64,000 nucleotides of DNA from Geothrix oryzisoli. Lineage in GTDB: Bacteria; Acidobacteriota; Holophagae; Holophagales; Holophagaceae. Of the stretch, positions 44,130 through 52,480 are shown piece by piece. Under the pieces are notes generated by a model. The model saw only the letters and a program-made list of their open reading frames with translations. It had not been told where the DNA came from and ran no database searches. Position numbers and translations under genes: made by a program. The stretch is from contig NZ_JAKZLB010000001.1 in assembly GCF_022808865.1 (NCBI RefSeq), positions 434,001 to 498,000 of the forward strand, written 5' to 3'. Each line of letters begins with the position of its first letter. The stretch's first letter is position 1.

Positions 44130-44794
44130 GCCACAGGCAGAATCAACTCCGGCCGGTCCACCCTGGCATTCCCCACGGCCGCGCCCACCTCGTGGGCTTC
44201 GATCCAGCCATCCGGACAGGGCCTCAGCAGGGCCTGCAGGTCGGCGGGGCTGGTGGCAGGATCGAGCCAGGCCTCCGCCGCTTCGTCGCCGAGGATGGCC
44301 GGCATGCGGTGGTGCAGCTCGGCCATGGCGCGGTTGGCCTCGGTGGTGATGACTGCGAAGGCCTCGACCGGGCCCTCAGGCGTCTTCTGGGCCTCGCCCA
44401 GGCCGGCGAACCACCAATGCTCCGATCCGTCCAGGCAGCCGGCCGGGTGGATGTAGTAGGGGCGCTTGCGGCCGGCGAGGGTGGCCCACTCGTAGAAGCC
44501 CGAAGCTGGCACCAGCAGGCGGCCGGACTTGAAGGCTCGGCGGAAGGTGGGCTTCTGAGCCGCGGTCTCCGCCATGGCGTTGATGAGTGGCCGAGTGGCC
44601 CAGGGCGGCGCCATGCCCCAGACCCGCTCCGAGAAGACCCACACCCCGCCCTCCTGGTGGATCGTCACGGCCTGCTGGGTGGGCGCCAGGTTGTACCTGT
44701 CGACGTAGGTGGTCACCAGATCTCGAACGGTCCGGCCCTTGCCCTCGAGGGCCGCCAGCTTCTTCAGGGCGATGGCCACCATTCGTCCGCACAT
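44126..44794 (-). CDS. SRAP (SOS response-associated peptidase, YedK/HMCES family)
   Basis: SRAP proteins form a covalent shield on abasic sites in single-stranded DNA through their Cys2 after removal of Met1. The 222-residue form starting at 44794 begins MCGRM, giving the required Cys2; an in-frame ATG three codons earlier would bury it. Other conserved parts are YNLAPTQQ, INAMAET, VPASGFYEW with the active-site Glu and ELHHRMPAIL with the His. All catalytic positions are kept, so it should be active. Phages and mobile elements often carry SRAP. Confidence 0.9.
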   Translation of the reverse strand: MCGRMVAIALKKLAALEGKGRTVRDLVTTYVDRYNLAPTQQAVTIHQEGGVWVFSERVWGMAPPWATRPLINAMAETAAQKPTFRRAFKSGRLLVPASGFYEWATLAGRKRPYYIHPAGCLDGSEHWWFAGLGEAQKTPEGPVEAFAVITTEANRAMAELHHRMPAILGDEAAEAWLDPATSPADLQALLRPCPDGWIEAHEVGAAVGNARVDRPELILPVA

Positions 44795-44906
44795 GGGAAG
44801 CATGATGCCCGGAATCCACAGCCGCGGTGCAGAACTCGGCCGCCTCGCTGTTCACTTTCTGGAGGCGGCCGGGTTATCGGAATGCACGAAGGTCAGTGCG
44901 GAGGCC

Positions 44907-45089
44907 TCAGAGCTTGGCGGCGATCTTGTCCAGGCGCTCCAGGACCAAGGCCATGGTCAGAATCCCACACGCTCCCATGATCGACACGGTTGCGAGAAGC
45001 CCTGAGCCTCTGCCCAGTGTGGCATCCATGAACTGATAGAGCCCGGCGAGGCCCATCAGAATGGCGATGATGATCAGGGCGACCTTCAT
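44907..45089 (-). CDS. Small two-helix membrane protein
   Basis: A 60-residue protein with a strong GGGAGGAAG ribosome site. Two hydrophobic segments (about residues 2-21 and 31-50) with a short charged C-terminus (LERLDKIAAKL). Size and place just after the terminase genes would suit a holin or membrane anchor, but no endolysin gene is nearby, so this is only a possibility. Confidence 0.6.
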   Translation of the reverse strand: MKVALIIIAILMGLAGLYQFMDATLGRGSGLLATVSIMGACGILTMALVLERLDKIAAKL

Positions 45090-45140
45090 ACTTCCTCCCT
45101 TGGTGATTATGGTTTGGTGGATGTGATTTCTCGCCTCACT

Positions 45141-46676
45141 CTACGCCTCCCCGCACCTCTGTTTCTCGGAGAGTTCGCGCATGTAGTCCAAGAGCCCCTG
45201 GCCGGGCATTGAGGCCTGGCAGTGGGCATAGACCAGGCTGTCGCCCTTGTCGGGGCTGCGGCCGATGCGGGCGATGATGTCCTCCTTGGCCTCGACCAGG
45301 ATCCCCCGCGTGGTGAGCTTCCATGTGGGCGCGCAGAGGTCCGCCCTCAGCTCTGGATCGGGCGGGAGCGCCAAGTCCTGCCCACTGGCGGGGTCCAGGT
45401 CCTCGCGCAGCTTCCACCAGTTCTCGGCGCGAAGGTTGTAGAACCCGAGCATGCCGGACTTGTCCTTGCCCTTGGTGGCCGAGGCGCCATTGATGGCCTC
45501 TATCCGAAGGCCCTCACGATCCTTCAGGAAGTCGTAGACGCTGCCGCCTACACCGATGACGTCCACCTTGACCACAGCGCCGGCCTGGTGGTGACCCAGC
45601 ACGAGCGCTGCCACCGCGGGGCCGTCCGGCGTGGACTTGCCAGGGTAGGTCCAGGCTTGGCCGAACCAGTTCCCATGCCGCGGGGTGATGACCGTCTTGT
45701 CCTTGCCCCCGCGGGCCACGTCCACGCCGAGGGCGGACATGGCGTTGCCGACGTGCCCCCCTTCGGTCCAGCGATCCTGGGCCGCCTTCACCCATTCCGT
45801 GGGGAGGACCTGGGTGGGAGCATCTTCGGCGCCGGCTCTGAAGTCGCCGTAGAGCATCTTCGACCGCAGGGGCTCTGGCAGGGCTTGGAGGGTGGCCAGA
45901 TAGTCAGTCCCGAGGAGAGCGGGATTGTCTTGCACACGGGCCGGAATAAATGTCCGGCTGCGCGGCGTGACCAATTCCCCATCGATGAGCACTGGGTCAC
46001 CGCTGGGCATCTCCTGGTCTTTGCCGGCGATCGTGGTGAACCAGCGCAGCTCTCCGGGCAGAGCTGGGTTGGGGTGGTTCTCGTCCAACCAGGGCCCCCA
46101 AAACTGTATGACCCACGCGCCGTCCTGGCTGGTGGGCGGGTTCCCGGTGCAGATCACCCTGCAGCGCTGGCCCTTCCTCGTGCTACGGTTCCAGCCAGTG
46201 ACGAATCGAAACTGGGCCTCGGTGAATTCCGTAATCTCGTCAAATGCATATAAATCATGCGGTTGGCCTTGAAAGTTCGACACGTCTTTGTCGTACTGGA
46301 GCGAGGCGAATTCGATCTGGCGGCCGTCCTTGAACTTCCAGCGGTGCAGGCTCTCGTTGTAGCTGGTTTCCGGGGCGTACATCTCCCGGGCTCGCGTCTC
46401 GATGCCCCGCAGGTTTGGGAAGGTTCGGCGGAAGACGATGGACTGGAAGTGCTCACGCCGGGCAACGCCCAGCAGCAGGTCGGTCTTTCCGCCGCCGGCA
46501 GCCCCCCCGTACAAGAGTATGTCGGCCTTTGACTCATAGGCCTGGGTCTGCGGGCCGGGGAACGGCTTCCAGCCGTTTTTGCGTCGCCTTAGGGCATCAA
46601 GAACCAGTTCCCTCTGATGGGCCGGGAGATCGTTGAGCCGGTCCAATTTCGCCTGCAAGGTCTGCGATGAGCTCAT
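45141..46676 (-). CDS. terL: Phage terminase large subunit
   Basis: TerL is the DNA-packaging ATPase and nuclease that drives genome entry into a procapsid. The 511-residue protein is full length: Walker A GGAAGGGKTD (about 57-66), Walker B LYAFDE (142-147), motif III VICTGNPPT (174-182), and an RNase H-like nuclease with GVDVARGGKD (Asp319) and GDSLVYA near the end. All key residues seem present. Its N-terminus overlaps the terS end by 80 nt. Packaging type (cos or pac) cannot be told. The lack of a portal gene means it would need another phage's capsid. Confidence 0.93.
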   Translation of the reverse strand: MSSSQTLQAKLDRLNDLPAHQRELVLDALRRRKNGWKPFPGPQTQAYESKADILLYGGAAGGGKTDLLLGVARREHFQSIVFRRTFPNLRGIETRAREMYAPETSYNESLHRWKFKDGRQIEFASLQYDKDVSNFQGQPHDLYAFDEITEFTEAQFRFVTGWNRSTRKGQRCRVICTGNPPTSQDGAWVIQFWGPWLDENHPNPALPGELRWFTTIAGKDQEMPSGDPVLIDGELVTPRSRTFIPARVQDNPALLGTDYLATLQALPEPLRSKMLYGDFRAGAEDAPTQVLPTEWVKAAQDRWTEGGHVGNAMSALGVDVARGGKDKTVITPRHGNWFGQAWTYPGKSTPDGPAVAALVLGHHQAGAVVKVDVIGVGGSVYDFLKDREGLRIEAINGASATKGKDKSGMLGFYNLRAENWWKLREDLDPASGQDLALPPDPELRADLCAPTWKLTTRGILVEAKEDIIARIGRSPDKGDSLVYAHCQASMPGQGLLDYMRELSEKQRCGEA

Positions 46677-47157
46677 AGAGTTCGTCCTGTGGGAGAGCTT
46701 TCTTGGTGGGGTCGTCCAGGCCCCGGATCTTCCGGATGCCGTCCACGGCTTTGTCGATGGTCTCGACCATGACCTTGGCCTTCTTTCCGGCCTGGGGGTC
46801 CTCCACCTGCAGGCGGTCCGCCGCCTGTTGCATGACAGTGAGGAGGCGTCGATACCCCGTGAGCCCGGTCTTCATGTCCTCCAGATCTTCAGTGATGGCC
46901 TTCTCTTGGGACCGCTTCGCCTCGTCCGGCTTCATCCCCGGAAGCACGCCGGCCTGGGCGTCCGCCACGATCTGGCGCTTTGTGGCCTGGGCCCCGCGGG
47001 TCCACCGGCCGGCCCGGGCCCGGCTCTGGACCGTGCTGGGTTTGGTGCCGTGCGTCTCGGCAATGTCCCGGACGCTCACGAGGGTTGTGCGATACAAGCG
47101 CTCCACGGCCTCCCAGTCGACCTGGGGGCGCGGCTGCAGGGGTTGGACCTTGGCCAT
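46597..47157 (-). CDS. terS: Phage terminase small subunit
   Basis: A 186-residue protein with an N-terminal helix-turn-helix (VDWEAVERLYRTTLVSVRDIAETHGTKPSTVQ, about residues 13-44, interrupted by turns), as in TerS proteins that recognise the packaging site. A helical oligomerisation region (about 75-150) follows. It sits directly upstream of terL as usual. The start ATG shares a base with the stop of the tape-measure gene (TGATG). Identification is by HTH plus position; sequence similarity is weak. Confidence 0.78.
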   Translation of the reverse strand: MAKVQPLQPRPQVDWEAVERLYRTTLVSVRDIAETHGTKPSTVQSRARAGRWTRGAQATKRQIVADAQAGVLPGMKPDEAKRSQEKAITEDLEDMKTGLTGYRRLLTVMQQAADRLQVEDPQAGKKAKVMVETIDKAVDGIRKIRGLDDPTKKALPQDELYELIADLAGEIGPAQRSPGPSEGTGS

Positions 47158-49442
47158 CAGATTCTCCGATTCTTTCCGCCTTCACGGATCACGCCAAAGA
47201 GCACGTCCTGGTGCCGGGAGAGCACCCGCTTCACGTCCTGACCATCCAGCACGTTCCAGTGGTGGTGCACTACGCTCCCCCCGCCCCCACGCTCCGCCAT
47301 CTGGCGCACGGGCTCGGCGATGTGCGCCGGCAGGATCATCTCGTTCTTGTGGATCTGCGCCACCTGATCGGCGGGGACGCGGTCCCAGCCGCCCTCGGCG
47401 GACGCCAGCCCGGCCATCGCCAGGCCCGCGCCGTAGGCTTCCGCGCCCACCGCGGGGGCCATGGCCCAGCCGTAGAACGGGATGGCCGCCACGGAGCCCA
47501 TGGCGTTCACGGCGTAGACCGCAGCTGCGCCCGTGGCCTCGGCCACTCGCCCCGTTTCGCCCATGGCCATGGAGGTGGCCCATTTGATGGCCTCCTCCTC
47601 GCCCCACTGGACGAAGAAGCTAATGATGCCGTTCAGGGCCTGGGCGGTCACATTCTGGAAGGCCTGCCCCCAGGTTATCGTGCCGTTGATGAGCCCCTGG
47701 ATGGAGTTGTTGAACCCGCCCGTCATGGACCGGAAGAACCCGTCCCACCGGGCCCGGGACTTGGCCACGAGGTCGGTGTCGAGCTTCGCCAGATCGGCGT
47801 AGGCCTTTCGGTTCAAGGCGTCCTTCTGGGCCTGGATCTTCTTCCAGTGCACCAGGTCGCCCTCGGCGGCCTTCTGCTCCTGGTCCAGCGCGTCGAGCTG
47901 GGCCCGCAGCTCCTGGGTGATCCCAGCCTTGCGCATGGCCACCCACTGCGCCTCGTTGATCCGCCCGGCGATCAGCTGCTGGTCCAGCGCCTGCTCCTGC
48001 TCCTCGATGGAGAACTTCAGGAGGTTCAGCTCGTCGCCCGCCGCGATCCGCGCCAGCTCGAGGTTCTGCTTCCGCGCCTTCTCGGCGTCGGCGTCGGCCT
48101 GGGCCCGCTCCTTGCGCGTGTTCTCGGCGGCCTGCCGGTCCAGTTCGCGCAGGTCCGCGTAGTATTTCTGATTGAGTTCCTTCTCCTTGTTCAGGACGGC
48201 CTGGAGCTCCGCCGGCTTCCCGGCGGCCAGCTTCTCCTCGTCCTTCAGCGCCTTCATGGCCGTGTCGAGCTGGACCTTGTAGGCGTCCTTCATGTCGCCC
48301 ACCAGCTCGGCGTAGGTCATCTGCCCCGAGGCCACCAGCTCCTTGTCGTCCTTCATCTGCTCGGCGACCACATGCGCGGCGGACCGGATGATGTCCTCGT
48401 CCACGGCCTTGCGCATGGCGCGGAGTTCTTCTGCAGCCTTCTTCTGGGCCTCCGGGTCGATCAGGTGCCCACCCTTCTTGGGGTTCTCATGTCCCCCTTC
48501 GCCACCCGGGAGGTGGGCCACAGGCGCCGCACCCATGGCGCGGATCTCGGCATTGCCCTTGGCGATATCGGCTTTGATCTGCTCGATCTGCCTCAACATG
48601 ATCGTGTTGGGGCCATCACCGCCGTGGAGTTCGTTCACTCCCATCGCCCAGGTGCCGAGGAAGTGCGCCCAGTTCTCGTTGAACTCTACGAGGTTGTCCC
48701 CGAAGGTCTCGGACATGGTCTGTTTCAGGCCGCGCCAGGAGACCGTGACCTTGCCTGAAGCCTTTTCCGCCCTCTCCATCTGAACGACGTTGTCCTCGCC
48801 GATGGCTCGGCCATACCGAGCCAGCACCTCCGGCGCGTCCTTCAACTGCTCCAGCATCTCCCGGATCTGGGGGGCGGCTTCCTGCCCCGCCCGACCCAAG
48901 GCCTTCTGCAGGAAGACTCCGCGCTCCATGGGGCTCTCGAGCGTCTCAGCCTTCTGCATGACGGCCTTCAGGTAGTCCACGAACGGCATGGCCATCAGGG
49001 CAGCGTTGTTGGCCGCAATGCCGTTCGCCACCAGGAATTCCGAATTGCTCCGGATGCTCTTGGTAGCGCCCTTCATCCAGCCTTCGAGCTCCTGGGCGGA
49101 GCCGCCCGTCAGGGATTGGGCCGTGTTGAGCCTGTTCAGGCTCTCGAAACTCTCCCCGGTCTGATATGCCAGATCCTTGTAGGTCCGCGCCAGCTCGTTC
49201 GTCTCATTGATGGAATCCTTGATGAAACTCGCGGATTCTTTCAGAGCCTCAAACGCCAGCCCCACTACCCCTATGGCGATAGCTGAAGCCCCGAACTTCT
49301 CAAAAGACTCGATGGCGGAGCCCAGGTCGCCCTTCATGCCGGAGACGGCGGTTTCAGTGTGCTCCTGGGCGTCCTTCATGCCCTGGAGGAGGGACTTCAC
49401 ATCGGCGGAAAGCTTTACTGCGACTTCTTTGTCATCAGCCAC
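47157..49442 (-). CDS. Phage tail tape-measure protein
   Basis: Tape-measure proteins set tail length and help DNA ejection. The 761-residue chain has coiled coils (about 300-545, Glu/Lys/Ala-rich), hydrophobic segments near 45-70 and 600-690, and the usual C-terminal ending GGWDRVPADQVAQIHKNEMILPAHIAEPVR, a motif of Gly/Trp, HKNEMILP that closes many tape-measure proteins. The start is GTG at 49442 with GGAG upstream. It directly precedes terS, an unusual order: in normal phages the head and tail genes lie between. No tail tube, chaperone or baseplate gene is recognised. Confidence 0.83.
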   Translation of the reverse strand: MADDKEVAVKLSADVKSLLQGMKDAQEHTETAVSGMKGDLGSAIESFEKFGASAIAIGVVGLAFEALKESASFIKDSINETNELARTYKDLAYQTGESFESLNRLNTAQSLTGGSAQELEGWMKGATKSIRSNSEFLVANGIAANNAALMAMPFVDYLKAVMQKAETLESPMERGVFLQKALGRAGQEAAPQIREMLEQLKDAPEVLARYGRAIGEDNVVQMERAEKASGKVTVSWRGLKQTMSETFGDNLVEFNENWAHFLGTWAMGVNELHGGDGPNTIMLRQIEQIKADIAKGNAEIRAMGAAPVAHLPGGEGGHENPKKGGHLIDPEAQKKAAEELRAMRKAVDEDIIRSAAHVVAEQMKDDKELVASGQMTYAELVGDMKDAYKVQLDTAMKALKDEEKLAAGKPAELQAVLNKEKELNQKYYADLRELDRQAAENTRKERAQADADAEKARKQNLELARIAAGDELNLLKFSIEEQEQALDQQLIAGRINEAQWVAMRKAGITQELRAQLDALDQEQKAAEGDLVHWKKIQAQKDALNRKAYADLAKLDTDLVAKSRARWDGFFRSMTGGFNNSIQGLINGTITWGQAFQNVTAQALNGIISFFVQWGEEEAIKWATSMAMGETGRVAEATGAAAVYAVNAMGSVAAIPFYGWAMAPAVGAEAYGAGLAMAGLASAEGGWDRVPADQVAQIHKNEMILPAHIAEPVRQMAERGGGGSVVHHHWNVLDGQDVKRVLSRHQDVLFGVIREGGKNRRI

Positions 49443-49490
49443 GGTGTTCTCCGGAGGGCCGGGCGCGCCGGCAAGGGAGCAGAACTATGA

Positions 49491-49531
49491 GAAAAAGGGC
49501 ACCGCCGAACCGAACCCATCCGACGGTGCCC
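49491..49531 (-). terminator. Terminator between the small-gene chain and the tape-measure gene
   Basis: On the minus strand GGGCACCG (49524-49531 complement) pairs with CGGTGCCC and is followed by five T. It separates the replication/small-gene operon from the tape-measure-terminase operon, so the latter needs its own promoter or antitermination. Confidence 0.75.
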
Positions 49532-49549
49532 ACCCTGCGGTGGCAGGGG

Positions 49550-50092
49550 TCAGACTTCGGCGCCGGTGCGGGTGTCGCGCCAGCGGCGCCCGTCAAAGAT
49601 CAGCTGCCGATCAGTTGAATTTTCGAAGAAGGCCTCCCCGATCTGGGGCTGCTCTGAGCGTGCCTCGAGCGGCCCACAGGCGCCCAGCAGCAGCCAGGAG
49701 TTGCAGACCAGCACCCGGGCGTCTTCCACCGGCACGTCGATCGGCGCGCCGGTTCTGGAAGCGTAGGTCCGGCCCTCGATGGTCATCGTCGTGAAGGCCC
49801 CAGACAGAGGCGGCAGGACGCGGGCACGCTTGTGGGGTGCGCTCAGAGGCCGCAGCGCCGCGCGCTCCAGGGCCGCACGCTCTGCGCGGAGCGCCTCGGG
49901 AGATGGCGGAGGCACGGGGGGGCGGTCCACCTTGCACCACCCCTGGGCCTCCAGGGCGGCGACATGCTCAGGCGCGACACCTTGGGACTGGGGGCCTCCG
50001 TAGTAGCGGACGCCGGGGAGGTCAGCGAAGTTACACCCCGGGGGGGGCTGCATGCGGATCCACTGGACGTTGGAATCGAAGGCCATGTTCAC
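49550..50092 (-). CDS. Hypothetical element protein
   Basis: A 180-residue protein that I do not recognise. It has a Pro/Ala-rich linker around residues 55-80 and a beta-rich second half (FTTMTIEGRTYASRTG, ARVLVCNSWLLLG, GRRWRDTRTG). Start is GTG at 50092, overlapping the stop of the preceding 56-residue gene by 4 nt (GTGA). It is the last gene before a terminator. The beta-rich second half would suit a minor structural or head-tail joining protein, but this is a guess. Confidence 0.6.
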   Translation of the reverse strand: MNMAFDSNVQWIRMQPPPGCNFADLPGVRYYGGPQSQGVAPEHVAALEAQGWCKVDRPPVPPPSPEALRAERAALERAALRPLSAPHKRARVLPPLSGAFTTMTIEGRTYASRTGAPIDVPVEDARVLVCNSWLLLGACGPLEARSEQPQIGEAFFENSTDRQLIFDGRRWRDTRTGAEV

Positions 50093-50259
50093 TTCGCTTT
50101 CTTACGAGCCGCGGCTCGCTTGGCCTCGGTCATCACGAGGGGTTCACGGACGGGGTTGATGTGCGGCTCCACGCTGACGCTCTTGGTGAGGCGTCCGCGG
50201 TCCAGTTCACGAAGAGAGACGGGCGGGGCATCGAGGCGGGTGGTCTTCTTGGTGGTCAT
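50089..50259 (-). CDS. Small hypothetical protein (56 residues)
   Basis: A short gene with a strong GGAGGAAG ribosome site and four-base overlaps with both neighbours (ATGA at the start, GTGA at the end). The product is basic with a Lys/Arg/Ala tail (MTTKKTTRLDAPP to AKRAAARKKAK). No membrane segment and no family recognised. Ribosome site and coupling make it credible as a real gene; nucleic-acid binding is suggested only by charge. Confidence 0.6.
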   Translation of the reverse strand: MTTKKTTRLDAPPVSLRELDRGRLTKSVSVEPHINPVREPLVMTEAKRAAARKKAK

Positions 50260-50549
50260 ACTTCCTCCTCCCCCAACGGTGCGGCCGCGTCCTGTGTGCC
50301 GCCAGGAGCGCAGGACGGGGATCGCAGGGGATCACAGGGAAAAGCAGGTTGGGGACCTTGGATCTGGCCCTGGATCAGCGCCTCGAGGGATGGACGATGC
50401 ACGAGGATGCGCCGGCCACCGCGGGGCCCTGGGATGCGCCGGATGGTCAGCAGTGGGTCCACAGGGGCGCAGAAGGTGCGCCGGAAGTAGTCGACGTCGT
50501 AATCGCCCATCAGGCGGGCCGCCAGCGCGACGCTGATCCACTCCTTCAT
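50256..50549 (-). CDS. Small hypothetical protein, possible HTH
   Basis: 97 residues, with GAGGT before ATG 50549. The N-terminal part (ISVALAARLMGDYDVDYFRRTF) followed by basic PGPRGGRRILVHRPSLEALI looks like a compact winged HTH of the excisionase/AlpA kind, where a wing residue run precedes the last helix. The tail is Pro/Ala-rich. It overlaps neighbours by 4 nt on both sides. A DNA-binding role is inference. Confidence 0.55.
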   Translation of the reverse strand: MKEWISVALAARLMGDYDVDYFRRTFCAPVDPLLTIRRIPGPRGGRRILVHRPSLEALIQGQIQGPQPAFPCDPLRSPSCAPGGTQDAAAPLGEEEV

Positions 50550-50872
50550 GCGACACCTCTGGGCCAGTTCACGAACTCCATGGACACACCGGGGGCTGCG
50601 GGCCTGAATGCCCTCTTGGTGTGGACCAAGACCCACAGAATCTCCATGCGGGCCCAAGCCGGCACTGTCAGTGGCTGTGGTGGGATCAAGTCGTTCACGA
50701 TGGCGATGCTCGGCTCCCACACCACCGCGGGGTAGAGGCCTTCGGCATACCACTGCTCCACCTTCTGACGGGCCCAGGCCATGCGGTGGCTGGCCTCCTC
50801 CGTGTGCCGCCAGGAAGCGGGCTCACGCTGTCGTTCGGCTGGGGGGCGGAATTCGACCACGTGGCCACTCAT
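50546..50872 (-). CDS. Hypothetical element protein (108 residues)
   Basis: Not recognised. Starts MSGHVVEFRPPAERQ and contains a helical SHRMAWARQKVEQWYAEGL segment followed by PPQPLTVPAWARMEILWVL. No signal peptide or membrane helix. Four-base overlaps with the genes before and after show that it is part of the coupled chain. Upstream in-frame sequence has no start with a ribosome site. Confidence 0.55.
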   Translation of the reverse strand: MSGHVVEFRPPAERQREPASWRHTEEASHRMAWARQKVEQWYAEGLYPAVVWEPSIAIVNDLIPPQPLTVPAWARMEILWVLVHTKRAFRPAAPGVSMEFVNWPRGVA

Positions 50873-51099
50873 TCGGCCTCCCCTGCAGCCGCACGCGCAC
50901 GCGCCCGCCGGGCCCGGATCGTCCCCGCCCGCTGGCGGTTCCGGAGGTCCACCCGCTCCGCCAGGCCCTGGCCCTTGGTGATCCACTGCTGAAGCTTCTT
51001 GTGAAACTCGATGCCCTCGGCGCTGTTCGGGTCGAAGGGCCGGGGCATCTCCGGCCGCGCGGCCTGGTGCTCGACGTACTGCCGGTCCAGGGCCGTCAC
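50869..51099 (-). CDS. Hypothetical element protein (76 residues)
   Basis: A basic, helical protein (FDPNSAEGIEFHKKLQQWI, then an Arg/Ala-rich tail RARRARARAAAGEAE). The start is GTG at 51099, overlapping the glycosyltransferase stop by 4 nt (GTGA), and the end overlaps the next gene by 4 nt. Not recognised. The basic tail could bind nucleic acid. Confidence 0.52.
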   Translation of the reverse strand: MTALDRQYVEHQAARPEMPRPFDPNSAEGIEFHKKLQQWITKGQGLAERVDLRNRQRAGTIRARRARARAAAGEAE

Positions 51100-52415
51100 G
51101 ATGCACCGCCGAACTCGGCAGCGAAGGCCTGGACGACGTCTGCGATGACCGCCTCCCAGTCGCCCGGGCGGGGCTGCCTGAAGAGCCTCACAGTCGGGTA
51201 CCACGGCGAGTCTGATCGGCCCAACAGCCAGCGCCAGTCAGGGAAGTGGGTCAGGAGCGCCCAACACGGGATCCCCATGGCACCCGCCAGATGGACGAGA
51301 GACGTGTCCACCGTGATGACCAGGTCCATTTGGGACAAGGCGAAGGTGGTGTCAGAGAAGTTGAAGATCATCGGCGACAGTGGCGTCATCGGCTGGAACG
51401 GGACCTTGGTGCCCATCCCGAAATTGAAGGCGAACCAGTCGACGTCTCGGATCGCTCCCAAGGAGGCGAAGACCTCAGGGCGGATTGAACGCTCATGGTC
51501 TCGGTAGTGCCTGCGATTGCCCTGCCAAGCGCAGCCAATGCGCGTGCGCCCCACATGCGGGACCAACGCTTGGCTCAAAGGTGCGCGGTTGTAGACGCGC
51601 TCAGGCACGTGGAGGTAGGGCACGCTGGCGGGGATGCTCTCCAGGGTGGTCTGAAAGATGAAAGCAAGTGATAGCAGCTCTATGTAAAGGTCACAGTCGG
51701 GGATTGGGTCACCTTGTGGGATGACTTGGTCTACACCCGGGCACGTCCCCACCACTCCCGCCAGCTCCCGCTGTGCAAGCAGAAGCACGCGTCCGCCCCT
51801 CGCTTTGACCATGGGGATGAACCGCACGAACTGGAGAACATCTCCGAAGCCATGAGACCAGGTGATGACCAGAGTCTTGCCGATGAACAAATCCCCGTTC
51901 CATCGGGGACACGAATACTCGAGGCAGGGGTCTGGAAGCTCTGCAGCGGGCATGCTGAGGCGCAGCTCTTTCTGCTCCAAACCGATTGGCAGCATGCCCA
52001 AGAGAAGGCTGGCCTCCCCAAATAAATACTCGGTTGCGCCAGGGATGCTTGTGTCCCAGCCGCACCAATACTGAAGGTCCAGGCGATCTGGGGCGAGGCT
52101 TTCCAATGCCTGGGCGAGGGACCTTGCGAAGCCGCTGTCGAGGCATGCGCCGTGGATGCCGACCACTCCTCCGGGGCGGATGATGACCAGGAGGAGCACC
52201 CGCTCCCCACCCACCATGCCTATCCACTGGAACTTTCGCCCCGGCACCTCACGATCAGCCAGCACGAGGAGGTCTTGTGCGAGGAGGGCGTAATCAATCA
52301 GGCCGGAGTCATTTCGGGGTAGGCGGCTGCTTTCCAAGAGCAGGGTGTTCAAACCCCGCTCTTGAGTCAGGGCCGCTCCATCGTCGTAAATCAACCACTT
52401 GACCTGACCAGTCAC
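51096..52415 (-). CDS. Glycosyltransferase (GT9/heptosyltransferase-like fold)
   Basis: A 439-residue protein whose C-terminal half matches the GT-B type glycosyltransferase domain also found after TPR repeats: WSHGFGDVLQFVRFIPMVK, GCAWQGNRRHYRDHERSI, VITVDTSLVHLAGAMGIPCWALL and WRWLLGRSDSPWYPTVRLFRQ. The N-terminal 150 residues are not recognised and show no clear TPR. Start is GTG at 52415, coupled to a 22-codon frame. Carried on a mobile element, it may modify host LPS or a virion protein; the acceptor is unknown. Confidence 0.8.
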   Translation of the reverse strand: MTGQVKWLIYDDGAALTQERGLNTLLLESSRLPRNDSGLIDYALLAQDLLVLADREVPGRKFQWIGMVGGERVLLLVIIRPGGVVGIHGACLDSGFARSLAQALESLAPDRLDLQYWCGWDTSIPGATEYLFGEASLLLGMLPIGLEQKELRLSMPAAELPDPCLEYSCPRWNGDLFIGKTLVITWSHGFGDVLQFVRFIPMVKARGGRVLLLAQRELAGVVGTCPGVDQVIPQGDPIPDCDLYIELLSLAFIFQTTLESIPASVPYLHVPERVYNRAPLSQALVPHVGRTRIGCAWQGNRRHYRDHERSIRPEVFASLGAIRDVDWFAFNFGMGTKVPFQPMTPLSPMIFNFSDTTFALSQMDLVITVDTSLVHLAGAMGIPCWALLTHFPDWRWLLGRSDSPWYPTVRLFRQPRPGDWEAVIADVVQAFAAEFGGAS

Positions 52416-52480
52416 GACGACTCCTTTTCAAACAGCGGAAACCCCTTGGCTGCTTTCTTGGCCTTGTCCAAGGCAGTCAT
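52412..52480 (-). CDS. Possible 22-residue leader-type ORF
   Basis: ATG at 52480 has GGGAG 6 nt upstream, and the frame (MTALDKAKKAAKGFPLFEKESS) ends in a GTGA overlap with the glycosyltransferase start. Its own start overlaps the stop of the preceding frame as ATGA. Either a real micro-protein or a coupling device that delivers ribosomes to the GTG start. Confidence 0.35.
   Translation of the reverse strand: MTALDKAKKAAKGFPLFEKESS

Noticed and set aside
44907..45089. Firm holin assignment for the two-helix protein
   Set aside because: Only size and position support it. There is no endolysin or spanin gene in the element.
50546..51106. Extended 186-residue form of the 108-residue element gene
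   Set aside because: The extra N-terminal part overlaps two other frames and is Pro/Gly/Arg-rich, whereas the shorter start makes a four-base overlap with the gene before it.
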